Positions 62,446 through 64,000 of a stretch of DNA of 64,000 bases are shown piece after piece. Positions within the stretch are counted from its first letter, which is position 1, and every line of letters starts with the position of its first letter. The DNA is from Prescottella soli. GTDB lineage: Bacteria > Actinomycetota > Actinomycetes > Mycobacteriales > Mycobacteriaceae. The DNA lies in NCBI RefSeq assembly GCF_040024445.1, contig NZ_CP157276.1, positions 682,001 to 746,000 of the forward strand. Direction: 5' to 3'. The position numbers were made by a program, and so were the translations under genes. The notes under the pieces were generated by a model, which was given only the letters and a program-made list of their open reading frames with translations, was not told the origin of the DNA and did not search any database.

Positions 62446-63810
62446 TCATCCTGCCACTCGTGCCGCGAGCCGTGTCGCCGCCGTCGTGGCCGATGCGACG
62501 CACGCCGGGACCCCGACCCCGTGCAGGTAGGCGCCCGCCACCTCGAGGCCGTCCGCCTCGGCGACAGCGCCCTCGATCGCGGCGACCCGATCGAGGTGAC
62601 CGGGCGCGTACTGCGGCAGCCCGCCGCGCCAGCGCTGGACGAACACGTCCGCCGGTTCGGCCGACACCCCGGTGACGGTCTCGAGGTCGGCGCGCGCCAT
62701 CGCGATCAGCTCGGCGTCGGGTGCGTCGACCACAGCGGCGTCACCGAAGCGGCCGTACGACGCACGCACCAGCGCGACCTCCCGCTCGGCCAGGTGGGGC
62801 CACTTGCGGCTCGACAGCGTGAAGGCCTTGGCACCCAACGACTCCCCCGTCGCGACGAGGATGCCGGAGTTCTCCGGGACGCCCGCGTCGCGGGGCAGCG
62901 CGAGCGCCACGACCGCGGACGACGCGAGTTCGATGCCGCGGGCGGCGGCGGCCAGTCGCGGCGCCGCATCGGCGACCAGACGGACCATCTCCGGGGCGGG
63001 GGCGGCGACGACCACGCCGTCGACGTGCCCGACCGGGTCGAGCCACCAGCCGTCACCGTCGCGGCGCAGGCCGGTCGCCGGCGCCTCGAGGATCGTGTGC
63101 GGGCGGGCCGCGTCGCGCAGCGCGTCCAGTAGCACGCCGTAACCGTCGCGCAGGGTGCCGAAGACCGGGCCGGGCGACGGCGTCGGCAGCGCGGCCGTGA
63201 CCGCGGACGTGAGACTCGTCGCACCCGCGTCGAGCGCGGCCGCCAGGGTCGGCAGCGCGGCCCGCACACCGATCGAGTCGGACAGGCCCGAGTAGACGCC
63301 GCCGAGCAGCGGGTCGACGCTCCGGCGCACCACCTGCTCGCCGAATCGGCTGCCCACCAGTGTCGCCACGTCGAGGTCCTCGGACGGATCCCAGTCCAGC
63401 GGCACCGACGGCTCAGCCGTGATTCGCGCGAGGGTGTCGGCGTCGACGAGACCGGCCACGGACTGTGCGGTCGACGGGACGCCCATGAGTGTGCGGGTGG
63501 GCAGCGGGTGCAGCGACCCCTGCGACCAGATGAGGGGCTGTCGTCCGGCGGGATGGACCAGCTGGTCCTCGAGGCCCAGTTCGACGATCAGCTCCGCGAC
63601 CTCGGGCCGCCGGGCGATGAACGCCTCGGCGCCCACGTCGACCGGACCGTTGCCCAGGGACACCGTCCGCAGCTTGCCGCCGAACCGGGACGCCGCCTCG
63701 ACGACGGTGATCTCGGCGTCGGCACCGAACTGCTGCCGCAGGCGGTACGCCGCGACCAGTCCGGTGACGCCGCCACCGACGACCGCTACCGAGACGCGCC
63801 CAGATGTCAC
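62446..63810 (-). CDS. hemG: Coproporphyrinogen/protoporphyrinogen oxidase (FAD)
   Basis: A 454-residue FAD enzyme (also named HemY or CgoX) that oxidises coproporphyrinogen III in organisms with HemQ. N-terminal FAD motif [17 protein letters not shown], then [17 protein letters not shown]-terminal [19 protein letters not shown] contact. GTG start overlapping the hemE stop (GTGA). Length is normal. Confidence 0.95.
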   Translation of the reverse strand: MTSGRVSVAVVGGGVTGLVAAYRLRQQFGADAEITVVEAASRFGGKLRTVSLGNGPVDVGAEAFIARRPEVAELIVELGLEDQLVHPAGRQPLIWSQGSLHPLPTRTLMGVPSTAQSVAGLVDADTLARITAEPSVPLDWDPSEDLDVATLVGSRFGEQVVRRSVDPLLGGVYSGLSDSIGVRAALPTLAAALDAGATSLTSAVTAALPTPSPGPVFGTLRDGYGVLLDALRDAARPHTILEAPATGLRRDGDGWWLDPVGHVDGVVVAAPAPEMVRLVADAAPRLAAAARGIELASSAVVALALPRDAGVPENSGILVATGESLGAKAFTLSSRKWPHLAEREVALVRASYGRFGDAAVVDAPDAELIAMARADLETVTGVSAEPADVFVQRWRGGLPQYAPGHLDRVAAIEGAVAEADGLEVAGAYLHGVGVPACVASATTAATRLAARVAG

Positions 63811-64000
63811 AACGAATGCACCAGCTCCACGACGTCGGTCAGGACGGCCGGATCGGTGTCCGGCAGCACGCCGTGTCCGAGGTTGAAGATGTGCCCGGTC
63901 GCGCCGGCCGCGATCGCGGCGTCCGCCTCGCGGCAGATGCGACGGACCTGCTTCTCGACCGCGTCCCAGCCGGCGAACAGCACCGCCGGGTCCAGGTTGC
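63807..64000 (-). CDS. hemE: Uroporphyrinogen decarboxylase, C-terminal part (cut by window edge)
   Basis: The last 63 or so residues of HemE are readable on the minus strand, including [10 protein letters not shown] and the diagnostic [16 protein letters not shown], ending VVELVHSL. The stop codon overlaps the hemG GTG start. The enzyme decarboxylates uroporphyrinogen III to coproporphyrinogen III. The 5' part lies beyond the right edge. Confidence 0.95.
   Translation of the reverse strand, partial: NLDPAVLFAGWDAVEKQVRRICREADAAIAAGATGHIFNLGHGVLPDTDPAVLTDVVELVHSL

Overview
The window is a high-GC chromosomal segment of a mycolic-acid-producing actinobacterium, most likely Rhodococcus or a close relative such as Nocardia or Prescottella. 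The lineage evidence is an antigen-85-type mycolyltransferase, AftC (arabinan), PimA plus acyltransferase plus CDP-alcohol transferase (phosphatidylinositol mannosides), a HemQ-type haem pathway, an ESX-type secretion substrate pair, frequent GTG starts and many ATGA/GTGA stop-start overlaps. No insertion sequence, integrase, phage gene or CRISPR array was seen. Gene order in two long blocks matches my memory of the Mycobacterium tuberculosis map (Rv2580c-Rv2614c and Rv2669-Rv2678c).

Left end, 1-16 kb, mostly accessory: a truncated M56 peptidase gene, a perfect 18-bp dyad and a secreted propeller lipoprotein; an MFS exporter / TetR / secreted protein array with twin operators; a four-gene urea- or guanidine-carboxylase-like operon (APC permease, two DUF1989 proteins, and a carboxyltransferase lacking the biotin carboxylase and biotin carrier domains) facing a TetR gene; an EspC-like/WxG-like pair; malate dehydrogenase; and a large ATPase LuxR regulator.

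16-45 kb, core block: hisS, a glyoxalase-II-like hydrolase, two tandem cyclophilins, rel, apt, a solute-binding lipoprotein, secF-secD-yajC, ruvB-ruvA-ruvC, a DUF1214 remnant, the YebC-family gene, a mycolyltransferase, pdxT, an APC transporter, tesB, pdxS, and then the tightly coupled chain thrS-HIT-pgsA-acyltransferase-pimA-Nudix. Stringent response, protein export, Holliday-junction processing, PLP synthesis and PIM lipid synthesis are all encoded here.

45-48 kb: a PGPGW membrane protein, a SIMPL lipoprotein, a minus-strand tRNA-Val(CAC), a 627-bp stretch without a gene, and a plus-strand tRNA array Gly-Cys-Val-Gly-Val in which Gly(GCC) and Val(GAC) are exact duplicates.

48-64 kb: a GH1 glucosidase divergent from an MFS transporter, then GNAT, ZapE-like ATPase, RibD-like reductase, an alpha/beta hydrolase whose nucleophile serine appears to be glycine, aftC and msrB. 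An accessory insert of about 5 kb follows (PadR plus membrane protein, GntR plus DUF1648 protein, a BisC-type molybdoenzyme, and a secreted protein related to the one at 1.8 kb). The window ends in hemQ-hemG-hemE, the last cut by the window edge. Strong hairpins separate many units; at three convergent junctions a stop codon sits inside the hairpin loop.
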